From positions 1 through 24,241 of the forward strand of contig URAN01000043.1 in assembly GCA_900545865.1 (NCBI GenBank): a DNA stretch of 24,241 nt, given 5' to 3'. This DNA comes from an uncultured Eubacteriales bacterium (lineage in GTDB: Bacteria; Bacillota; Clostridia; Monoglobales; Monoglobaceae). Shown here one piece after another: positions 7,857 to 14,407 of this stretch (positions are counted from its first letter, which is position 1; each line of letters opens with the position of its first letter). The position numbers and the translations under genes were made by a program. The notes beneath the pieces were generated by a model. That model was not told the DNA's origin and did not search any database. It saw only the letters and a program-made list of their open reading frames with translations.

Positions 7857-8588
7857 ATGGAATTCGGCAGGGTTTGTGACATAGGCAAGCGCGATAATAA
7901 CGAGGACGGAATTCTTACCCTCGAAATGTACGCCGACATCGGTTTTTTTGCTGTGGCGGACGGTCTTGGCGGACATTCTTACGGCGAGCTTGCGTCAAAG
8001 TGCGTTTTGGATAAAGCGGAGCGAAATTTGATTGTCGGCGGCGAGTTTGAATGCAGCGAGGGCAATATGAAGCATCTGTTAGAAAGCTCACAAGAGGGTC
8101 TTGTTGACCTTATCGAAAGCAATGTGCTGTATAAGCGTATGCGGACAACGATGACCGCGCTTTTGATAAATAACGGCGAGGCGGTATGGGGGCATATCGG
8201 CGACAGCAGGCTGTATTTCTTTAGGGACAACAATATTCTCGAGATAACGGCTGACCACTCGGTTGCGTATATGTCATATATGAGCGGCGAAATATCGTAT
8301 AACGATATTCGAAAGAGCGATGAACAAAGCCGCCTTATCCGCACAATGGGCGCGGCGGAAAAGTTCAAACCCGACATTCACAAAAAAGTTGATATAAAGC
8401 CGGGTGACGCGTTCTTGCTTTGCACGGACGGGTTTTGGGAAAACATAGACGAAAAACAGATGACCGACAGCTTGAAAAAATCAAAGACGGCTTCGCGGTG
8501 GATTGCCAAAATGGTGAGAATCGTGAAAGAAAACACTAAGTCTTGCGATGATTGCGACAACTTTTCGGCAATAACTGTTTTTGTATAA
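7857..8588 (+). CDS. PP2C-family Ser/Thr phosphatase 2
   Basis: The protein has 243 residues and is a compact PrpC/Stp-like PP2C domain with no tail. Key motifs are KRDNNEDG (Asp17), AVADGLGGHSYGE (Asp35), TTMTALL, GHIGDSRLY, TADHS, LLCTDGFWE (Asp191) and DDCDNFSAITVF (Asp234). All the metal-binding aspartates expected of an active enzyme are present. It is clearly divergent from the first PP2C of the cluster, so it is not a recent duplicate, and the two may act on different substrates such as kinases versus FHA-bound targets (inference). It is preceded by the protease-FHA gene (26-base gap) and followed by the zinc/FHA gene (39-base gap). It should be cytoplasmic. Confidence 0.93.
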   Translation: MEFGRVCDIGKRDNNEDGILTLEMYADIGFFAVADGLGGHSYGELASKCVLDKAERNLIVGGEFECSEGNMKHLLESSQEGLVDLIESNVLYKRMRTTMTALLINNGEAVWGHIGDSRLYFFRDNNILEITADHSVAYMSYMSGEISYNDIRKSDEQSRLIRTMGAAEKFKPDIHKKVDIKPGDAFLLCTDGFWENIDEKQMTDSLKKSKTASRWIAKMVRIVKENTKSCDDCDNFSAITVFV

Positions 8589-8627
8589 AAGAATAAACTA
8601 AAAAGAAAAATTTATGAGGTGAGAATT

Positions 8628-9251
8628 ATGTCAATGAAAAGATGTAGTAACGGTCATTTTTATGATGACACAAAATATGCGAATTGTCCTTTTTGTGAAA
8701 TGGGAGGCGCGATGAACGGCGGCGCGGCGGCAGGAGTAACAATGCCGCTCAGCCGTATCAACCAACAGCAAAACGGAGCGGCGATGCAGGGAGGCTTTCA
8801 ACAGCCGGCCGCACCGACACCGCCGCCGATTGAAAAAACGGTTGCAAAGCGCAACGCCAACAACACGGATGGCAAGACGGTCGGACTTATGCGCGGCTCG
8901 ATGGGGTTTGATCCCGTTGTCGGCTGGCTCGTGTGTATCAACGGCCCGGATGTCGGCAAGGATTACAGATTGCGCAGCGAAAAGAATTTTATCGGCAGAG
9001 CGGCGAATATGGATGTTGCGATTCAGTCGGACAACGGCATAGCACGCCAAAACCACGCAGTGGTGAGTTATAACCCGAAAAAGAACAACTTCATTTTATA
9101 CCCGGGTGAGGGTCACGGCCTTGTGTATCTCAACGGCGATGAGGTCTATGTTCCGACCGAAATAAAAACAGGCGACTGCATTGAACTGGGCAACAGCGAG
9201 CTTATTCTTGTTCAGCTATGCGGGGAGGGATTCAGGTGGCAAAAAGATTAG
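8628..9251 (+). CDS. Soluble zinc-finger and FHA-domain protein
   Basis: The protein has 207 residues with no membrane segment. The N-terminus has a possible metal site (Cys6, His10, Cys20, Cys23 in CSNGH...CPFC). A Gly/Gln/Pro-rich linker (about 26-75) leads to an FHA domain (about 103-200). FHA domains bind phosphothreonine peptides, so this may be an adaptor or kinase substrate in the cluster. The FHA is atypical: IGRAAN keeps the Arg, but the usual Ser-x-x-His reads ARQNH, and the NG turn reads YLNG after a GEGHG insertion. The family ends in a characteristic LCGEGFRW, seen here at the C-terminus. The start is ATG at 8628 after GAGGTGAG. The 3' end overlaps the next gene by 16 bases, implying coupled translation. 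Confidence 0.88.
   Translation: MSMKRCSNGHFYDDTKYANCPFCEMGGAMNGGAAAGVTMPLSRINQQQNGAAMQGGFQQPAAPTPPPIEKTVAKRNANNTDGKTVGLMRGSMGFDPVVGWLVCINGPDVGKDYRLRSEKNFIGRAANMDVAIQSDNGIARQNHAVVSYNPKKNNFILYPGEGHGLVYLNGDEVYVPTEIKTGDCIELGNSELILVQLCGEGFRWQKD
9222..9229 (+). promoter_or_regulatory. Ribosome binding site inside the upstream gene
   Basis: GGGGAGGG lies within the last codons of the zinc/FHA gene, 6 bases before GTG at 9236. It fixes the vWA-FHA start, which yields a normal signal peptide. An ATG at 9218 lies before the site and is unlikely. Confidence 0.7.
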
Positions 9252-10744
9252 TATGTATGCTGGCGGCGTTGTTTCTGGTTATTACATCGGTATGTACAAG
9301 TGCCGAGGGTTTGAACAAAATCAATATCCGACAGGTACAGCCGTTTAATGATGCTTTGAGGGTTTATGTTGATATGACCGATTCGGACGGAAAAGCCGTT
9401 GAACCGCCGCAGGCGTCGAAAATCAATACATATATTGACGGCGAAAAGCTTATGGTTCAGAGGGTAAAAAGGTTTTCGGAATCGGGCGAGGGAATGGCGT
9501 ATATATTTTTGATAGACGTGTCGGGTTCAATCGGCGCATCGGCTTTTAGCAAGATAAAACAATCGACCGTGCATTGGGCGGAAAAGATGAGCGAAAAAGA
9601 CCGTGCGGCAATCGTTACATTCGGCAACGAGGCTAAAATTGTGCGCGATTATACACAGTCATCGCAGGAAATAGCCGAGACGGTGAACAATATTTCGAAC
9701 AGTGACGGAAGGACAATGCTCTATGGCGGTCTTGAAAAGGCTCTTGAACTGATAGAGAGAACCGATGTCGGGATTCCGAAAAGAAAAGTTGTCATACTTT
9801 TGACGGACGGAATAAACGAGTATGGCGGCACGACCGAGGACGAGATTGTGCAAAAGTTTAAAGAAAAGACCATACCCGTATATTCGGCATGGAATCCCGG
9901 CACGCGCGGCTCGGGCGAGAGATTTGTAAACAGGCTTACCGAGGCGACAAACGGCGAAAAATACAATCTTTATAAATACAGTCCCGAAAGTATATATGAT
10001 ACTCTGTTCGACCGCCTTAAACAGACTCTTATGATAGATTTGGGTTACAGCGCGGCGTATGCCGACGAAAAATCGCATAATATTAAAATGTCGGTTTGGG
10101 AGAACGAACATGAGATTACGGATGAAACCGAATGCGTGCTTAAAAAGCCGCAGGACAGCCTCGGCGTGGTACCTACAAGCGTACCCGGGACGGCGCAAAC
10201 AAATGAAAGTGAGGGAAATTCAATGTCAGGAATAAATTTGAATATGAATATGATTATAATAATAGCGGTAATCTTGCTTGTGCTTGCAATAATAGTGGTG
10301 ATAATAGCCCTTATAAGCAGGAATAACAAGAACAGCGAACCCGAATATCGGGCGCCGATAGGCGGAAACGTGTACTCACAATATGACGCGAACACGCCAA
10401 AGCCGATGCCGCCGACACCTGACCCGACCCCTGTCGGCAGGGTGAGAAACACAAGCGGTATGCCCGTCACAATGACAGAGGTCGGCGGCAGCGATGTTAA
10501 AAAAGGATTTTTGTCGGGCGAGTTGCTGGTCGGCAGGAATCCCGATTGTGATATTGTAATATCCGACAGCCAGACATCGGGCAAGCATTGCCGATTTGTG
10601 TTTGAAAACGGAAATATGCTTGTCGAGGATTTAAAATCGACCAACGGAACAACTCTTAACGGTATGACGTTTGTCGGCAAGACAAAGGTCAACAGCGGCG
10701 ATATGATTATGTTCGGAAATAAGGAGTATAGAATAACGTTTTAA
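9236..10744 (+). CDS. Membrane protein with extracellular vWA domain and cytoplasmic FHA domain
   Basis: The protein has 502 residues. A signal peptide (about 1-23) is followed by a beta-rich N-terminal part, then a von Willebrand A domain with a MIDAS motif DVSGS (Asp94) and later LLTDGINEYGG. A short linker leads to one very hydrophobic membrane helix (about 336-362), a Pro-rich spacer and a C-terminal FHA domain (about 420-502) with VGRNPDCD, TSGKHCRF and STNGTTLNG, all phosphothreonine-contact residues present. The vWA should bind a ligand or partner protein outside through a metal ion, while the FHA reads phosphorylation inside. It mirrors the protease-FHA protein in layout. It is the last gene before a hairpin-containing gap, so it may end the main operon. 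Confidence 0.92.
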   Translation: MAKRLVCMLAALFLVITSVCTSAEGLNKINIRQVQPFNDALRVYVDMTDSDGKAVEPPQASKINTYIDGEKLMVQRVKRFSESGEGMAYIFLIDVSGSIGASAFSKIKQSTVHWAEKMSEKDRAAIVTFGNEAKIVRDYTQSSQEIAETVNNISNSDGRTMLYGGLEKALELIERTDVGIPKRKVVILLTDGINEYGGTTEDEIVQKFKEKTIPVYSAWNPGTRGSGERFVNRLTEATNGEKYNLYKYSPESIYDTLFDRLKQTLMIDLGYSAAYADEKSHNIKMSVWENEHEITDETECVLKKPQDSLGVVPTSVPGTAQTNESEGNSMSGINLNMNMIIIIAVILLVLAIIVVIIALISRNNKNSEPEYRAPIGGNVYSQYDANTPKPMPPTPDPTPVGRVRNTSGMPVTMTEVGGSDVKKGFLSGELLVGRNPDCDIVISDSQTSGKHCRFVFENGNMLVEDLKSTNGTTLNGMTFVGKTKVNSGDMIMFGNKEYRITF

Positions 10745-10750
10745 TCGCTG

Positions 10751-10786
10751 TGGTTATCCGTATGTCACGAAATTACACGGAATAAC
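10751..10786. repeat. Palindromic repeat copy 1 (imperfect)
   Basis: GTTATCCGTATG at 10753-10764 is followed by a 9-base loop and an imperfect complementary arm ending in ACGGAATAAC. The same sequence recurs in better-paired form at 12579-12613, also just after a stop codon. The first 30 bases of the two copies differ at only about 3 positions. It starts 7 bases after the vWA-FHA stop, so it probably marks the mRNA 3' end or is a small dispersed element. Confidence 0.6.
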
Positions 10787-10822
10787 GAAATCGGCAAATC
10801 AAAATAATTTGATTAACATTTT

Positions 10823-10847
10823 ACGGGGCGGTTCGTAACCGCCCCGT
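10823..10847 (+). terminator. GC-rich perfect hairpin before kinase 3
   Basis: ACGGGGCGGTT (10823-10833) pairs perfectly with 10837-10847 around a 3-base loop. The stem is very stable and could stop transcription between the vWA-FHA gene and kinase 3. The tail is A-rich rather than T-rich, so it is not a textbook rho-independent terminator. The GGGGCGG core recurs at the right edge of the window, so it may be a dispersed repeat. Confidence 0.45.
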
Positions 10848-10887
10848 ATACAAATAAAAAACATAAAATCATAAACGGGGTGGTACA

Positions 10888-12570
10888 ATGAGCTTATGTA
10901 TGGGTTGTATGACGGACAAAGGCGAATCGGTAATATGTCCGAAATGCGGATTGAATGAACAAGAATTGAAAAACGCGTCACAAAACTTCCTACAGCCGGG
11001 CAGCAGGTTGAACGACCGATACACGGTCGGAATCGCGCTCGGACAGGGCGGATTCGGAATTACATATATCGGATATGACAATGTTTTGGGTACGAGGGTC
11101 GCGATAAAGGAATATTACCCGAACGATTCGGCGCAGAGAGAATCCGAAAGCCGAACGGTGAGGGCGTTTGCCGGCGGCGAAACGGACTTTGAAAAAGGCA
11201 AGGAAAAGTTCTTGACCGAGGCGCGGACGCTCGCGCGGTTTTCGGAATATCCCGGTGTGGTAAGCGTAAAGGATTGTTTCGGTGCGAACGGCACAGCGTA
11301 TATGGTGATGCAATACCTTGACGGAACGGACTTAAAACAATATCTCAACCGCCGCGGCGGCAAGCTCGGCGAGAGCGAGAGTATACAAATCCTTATGCCC
11401 GTGACAGAGGCACTTAAAGAGATACACAAAACAGGGATAATACACCGCGATATAAGCCCCGACAACATCTTTATGACAAAGGACGGACAAGTAAAGCTGA
11501 TAGATTTCGGAGCGGCGCGGCAGTCGTTTGGTGATAACAAAAGTATATCGGTGACGTTAAAACCGGGGTATGCGCCTGAGGAACAATACCGAACACGCGG
11601 CAATCAAGGGCCGTGGACGGACGTGTACGCCCTCTCGGCAACGCTTTATCGAATGGTCACGGGGAATACTCCGCCCGAATCGATAGAGAGGGTAATGGAC
11701 GATGAGCTTGTCATACCCGAATATCTTTCGGCGAACGTTCGTTATGCTATCAAAAAGGGAATGGCGGTTAAGGCCGCCGATAGATTTGAAAATATCGAAC
11801 AGCTTATGAACGCGATATTGGGAAAGGCACAACCCTCTCAAACTCAAAAATCGGCGGCAGCTCCACAGAAAAGTTATAAAAATCCGATTCCGATGAATGA
11901 GACGGTTTATCCTGTCGAACAAAAGAGAAAAAGAAACGGAATTATACTTGTTTCGGTGTTGTCGGCATTGGCAGTAATATGCGCCGTTGTTACAACGGTT
12001 CTTGTGATTGATAAGACGAATGACAAAAATGTTCGGACGACGGCAACGCAAACAACGCCGTCACAGACGACACCCAAACCGTCAAATACCGAAAGTAAAA
12101 AAGCCGAAGAAACGGTCGTGCTTGAAGATTTATATAATTCGGCGTATACATATAAAAGAATGGACGGCATATCGGGTTCAACCCTTGTGACATCAAAATC
12201 CGAGTATGATGATATTGTGAATACAATAAGGGGGTATTACCGAAGCTATGCTGACTTTATCAATTATGGCTCGGGAACAAAAGACTCATTCGGTGATTAT
12301 ATGTCTAATGTTTTGATATATGGTTCGTATGCATTTAATACGCAATTTTCATATTATCAAAAGCATAATATATCAGAATGTAATTTACTTAATTTATCGG
12401 TTAAGAGCATAAGGAAAAAAGGAAATGTTTATTTTGTTTGGGATACAGAGGTTGTAGAGGAAACAAAATCGGGCATTACGGTGATGGAAGGATCTGATTG
12501 GATTTATCGTATTGAAAATTTGAGCGGCAGATATAAAATTGTTGATTATACAACCGACCCTGCGATATAA
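10888..12570 (+). CDS. Transmembrane Ser/Thr protein kinase 3 with zinc ribbon and NTF2/TcaA-like ectodomain
   Basis: The protein has 560 residues. The zinc ribbon and kinase domain follow the pattern of the other two: GQGGFG, VAIKEYYP, HRDISPDN (His186), LIDFGAARQ and APEEQY. The region after KEYYP (DSAQRESESRTVRAF) is clearly more divergent than between kinases 1 and 2. One membrane helix lies at about 351-375, then a Thr/Ser-rich stalk. The ectodomain (about 410-560) has tyrosine-rich helices and ends in strands (VYFVWDTEVVEE, WIYRIENLSGRYKIVDY) that resemble NTF2-like domains in TcaA-type surface proteins; this assignment is tentative. The ectodomain DNA is much more AT-rich than the kinase part. 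The start is ATG at 10888 after GGGGTGG. A palindromic gap separates it from the main cluster, so its expression may be independent. Confidence 0.9.
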   Translation: MSLCMGCMTDKGESVICPKCGLNEQELKNASQNFLQPGSRLNDRYTVGIALGQGGFGITYIGYDNVLGTRVAIKEYYPNDSAQRESESRTVRAFAGGETDFEKGKEKFLTEARTLARFSEYPGVVSVKDCFGANGTAYMVMQYLDGTDLKQYLNRRGGKLGESESIQILMPVTEALKEIHKTGIIHRDISPDNIFMTKDGQVKLIDFGAARQSFGDNKSISVTLKPGYAPEEQYRTRGNQGPWTDVYALSATLYRMVTGNTPPESIERVMDDELVIPEYLSANVRYAIKKGMAVKAADRFENIEQLMNAILGKAQPSQTQKSAAAPQKSYKNPIPMNETVYPVEQKRKRNGIILVSVLSALAVICAVVTTVLVIDKTNDKNVRTTATQTTPSQTTPKPSNTESKKAEETVVLEDLYNSAYTYKRMDGISGSTLVTSKSEYDDIVNTIRGYYRSYADFINYGSGTKDSFGDYMSNVLIYGSYAFNTQFSYYQKHNISECNLLNLSVKSIRKKGNVYFVWDTEVVEETKSGITVMEGSDWIYRIENLSGRYKIVDYTTDPAI

Positions 12571-12578
12571 ATTAGTTA

Positions 12579-12613
12579 TGGTTATCCGTATGTCGCGAAA
12601 TCATACGGATAAC
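12579..12613. repeat. Palindromic repeat copy 2 (perfect)
   Basis: GTTATCCGTATG (12581-12592) and CATACGGATAAC (12602-12613) form a perfect 12-bp stem around a 9-base loop, 10 bases after the kinase 3 stop. It matches the copy at 10751-10786. No T-run follows. The element probably protects or ends the mRNA, or is a REP-like unit. Confidence 0.6.
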
Positions 12614-12771
12614 GCACAGTGTGATTAAGCCTTCCCCTTGAGCGGCAATGTGAAAATTATTTTTGATTTTAAATTACGGCTACGCACATAATGCAAACCG
12701 ACACAATCTTATAGAAATGTGTATTTGCTTGGCAAAAATTTTTATAAAACTTTTTTAATTATTGAAAACTA

Positions 12772-12800
12772 TTGCAATTTTTTTAAGTATCATATATAAT
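12772..12800 (+). promoter_or_regulatory. Sigma-A-type promoter for dinB
   Basis: TTGCAA (12772-12777), a 17-base spacer and a perfect TATAAT (12795-12800) lie about 30 bases before the dinB start, in an AT-rich stretch. No Firmicutes LexA box (GAAC-N4-GTTC) was found nearby, so SOS control is not visible. Confidence 0.7.
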
Positions 12801-12816
12801 AAGGAAAGACATAACC

Positions 12817-12824
12817 AAAGGGGG
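12817..12824 (+). promoter_or_regulatory. Ribosome binding site that decides the dinB start
   Basis: AAAGGGGG is 8 bases from GTG at 12833. The GTG at 12824 overlaps it and is rejected. The 12833 start gives MRKIIHLDMD, the usual DinB N-terminus. Confidence 0.7.
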
Positions 12825-12832
12825 TGCGCCGC

Positions 12833-14047
12833 GTGCGAAAGATAATACATTTGGATATGGACGCGTTTTTTGCCTCGGTTGAGGAACGTGACAATCCTGC
12901 GCTTGTCGGAAAACCCGTAATTGTCGGTTCTCCGCCCGGAACGCGCGGCGTTGTTTCGACCTGTAACTATATCGCGAGAAAGTACGGCGTGCATTCGGCA
13001 ATGAGCAGCGCCGAGGCGTATCGCCGCTGCCCGAGTGCGGTGTTTATAAAGCCGCACTTTGCAAAGTACAAAGACGCGTCCGACAAGGTTCACGCCATTA
13101 TGGCGGAATATACCGATAAGATTGAATTTGTGTCGCTTGACGAGGGGTATATGGACGTCACGGGAAGCGAGTTCGTTTTCGGTGCGGCAGAGGATATTGC
13201 CAAGACGATTCAGCGGCGCGTGTTTGAAACGGTAAGGCTGACGTGTTCGGTCGGGGTCGGGTATTCGATGATGAGCGCAAAGTGTGCAAGCGAAGAAAAA
13301 AAGCCGCGCGGCTTTTTTGTGATACGGTCGCCGAGGGAATTTGCCGAGCTGATGAAAAACCGACCTGTCGGTGAGCTTTACGGAATAGGCAAAAAGACGG
13401 CTGAACGTCTGAATTCAATCGGGATAAGAACGGTCGGACAGCTTGCCGCCGCATCGGACGAGCGGCTTTATATGTTCAAAAACACGGCGCATGAGATGAG
13501 ATTACACGCCGAAGGAATCGACAACCGCGAGGTCACGCCGAACGCCGCGCCAAAGTCAATCGGGCGCGAAACGACCTTTTTGACTGATATGGATTCGCAC
13601 AAGCCGAGTGACCGACAAACCCTTTATGACACGCTTTATATGCTTGCCGATGATGTGAGTTTCAGGCTCTATCGCAAGGGGCTGTGGTGCAAGACCGTAA
13701 CTTTAAAACTTAAATTTGCGGATATGAAAAGCATAACGCGCGCGTATTCGGGCGGATGTGTGCGCAGCCGCGAAAAGCTGTATTCCGTGGCAAAAAGCCT
13801 GTTTGACGGCGAGACGATAAACAAAAATGTGCGGCTTATCGGAATTTCGACATCCAATCTTACCGACATAAAATGCGAACAGCTCTCGTTTATGCCGCAA
13901 TCGGGGGAGGATATGCAAAAAGAAGTCCTGTCGGACACGGTTATGAGATTAAAAAACGATTTCGGCAGGGGCGCGATAAAGACGGCGAAAGAGCTTGCCG
14001 TTATAAAGAAATACGGCGACGCCAAAGATGAGGAAGAAGAAAAATGA
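12833..14047 (+). CDS. dinB: DNA polymerase IV (Y-family translesion polymerase)
   Basis: The protein has 404 residues, a normal length for DinB. Catalytic acidic residues are in HLDMDAFFASVE (Asp8) and SLDEGYMDVT (Asp103, Glu104). The steric-gate and palm regions are present, followed by the helix-hairpin-helix thumb (LYGIGKKTAERL) and the little-finger domain (SIGRETTF). A beta-clamp-binding motif QLSFM starts near residue 350. The enzyme copies past damaged bases with low fidelity in the cytoplasm. A family motif usually reading like N-K-F-L-A-K-I-A-S is SMMSAKCAS here, a modest divergence. The stop overlaps the next start in ATGA, so the small membrane protein is co-translated. Confidence 0.95.
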   Translation: MRKIIHLDMDAFFASVEERDNPALVGKPVIVGSPPGTRGVVSTCNYIARKYGVHSAMSSAEAYRRCPSAVFIKPHFAKYKDASDKVHAIMAEYTDKIEFVSLDEGYMDVTGSEFVFGAAEDIAKTIQRRVFETVRLTCSVGVGYSMMSAKCASEEKKPRGFFVIRSPREFAELMKNRPVGELYGIGKKTAERLNSIGIRTVGQLAAASDERLYMFKNTAHEMRLHAEGIDNREVTPNAAPKSIGRETTFLTDMDSHKPSDRQTLYDTLYMLADDVSFRLYRKGLWCKTVTLKLKFADMKSITRAYSGGCVRSREKLYSVAKSLFDGETINKNVRLIGISTSNLTDIKCEQLSFMPQSGEDMQKEVLSDTVMRLKNDFGRGAIKTAKELAVIKKYGDAKDEEEEK

Positions 14048-14361
14048 CAGGCGATATCATAAATATAATATTGTGCGCAATCGAAGTTTTGATTGCTGCG
14101 GGAATTATTATACGGATAATAAAATCACGGCGGTGCGCCGAAAAGCGCGTGACGGCAAGGATTATTGACAAACAAACATACATAAAGACGGTCGTGTCAA
14201 AATCACAGCCGCCGTTTAAGGACAAAAAATATATTGTCGCGTTTTTGAACGGAAACAAAAGACTGACATTTTATGTGTCGCGCGAATTTTATAACCGCTG
14301 CGAAATAAACCAAACGGGAACGCTTATTTATAAGGGTTCGCGGATAACCGACTTTTTATAA
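14044..14361 (+). CDS. Small membrane protein resembling DUF2500
   Basis: The protein has 105 residues. One N-terminal membrane helix (about 5-26) is followed by a short basic stretch and a small beta-rich domain: VTARIIDKQTY, YIVAFLNGNKRLTFYVS, FYNRC, GTLIYKGSRITDF. This order fits DUF2500-like proteins, which have no known function. The start codon overlaps the dinB stop by 4 bases. The link to dinB may be only transcriptional. Confidence 0.75.
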   Translation: MTGDIINIILCAIEVLIAAGIIIRIIKSRRCAEKRVTARIIDKQTYIKTVVSKSQPPFKDKKYIVAFLNGNKRLTFYVSREFYNRCEINQTGTLIYKGSRITDFL

Positions 14362-14394
14362 AGCAATATATATCTAAAAGCAATACATAGATAA
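14361..14394 (+). repeat. 17-bp imperfect tandem repeat
   Basis: Two adjacent 17-base units, each starting AAGCAATA, differ at 3 positions. They fill the gap between the DUF2500-like gene and the rhamnosidase ribosome binding site (AAAAGGAG). Replication slippage is the simplest origin; a binding site is possible. Confidence 0.5.
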
Positions 14395-14407
14395 AAGGAG
14401 AAAAATT

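Noticed and set aside
99..12570. The kinase/FHA/vWA cluster as part of a type VI or type VII secretion system
   Set aside because: No EssC/FtsK ATPase, WXG100, YukD, Tss or sheath genes are in the window; the similarity is only in the phospho-signalling parts.
12627..12642. AAGCCTTCCCCTTGAG, which resembles part of a repeat common in gut Clostridia
   Set aside because: Only one arm is recognisable and no complementary GGGGAAGG arm follows, so it is at best a remnant.
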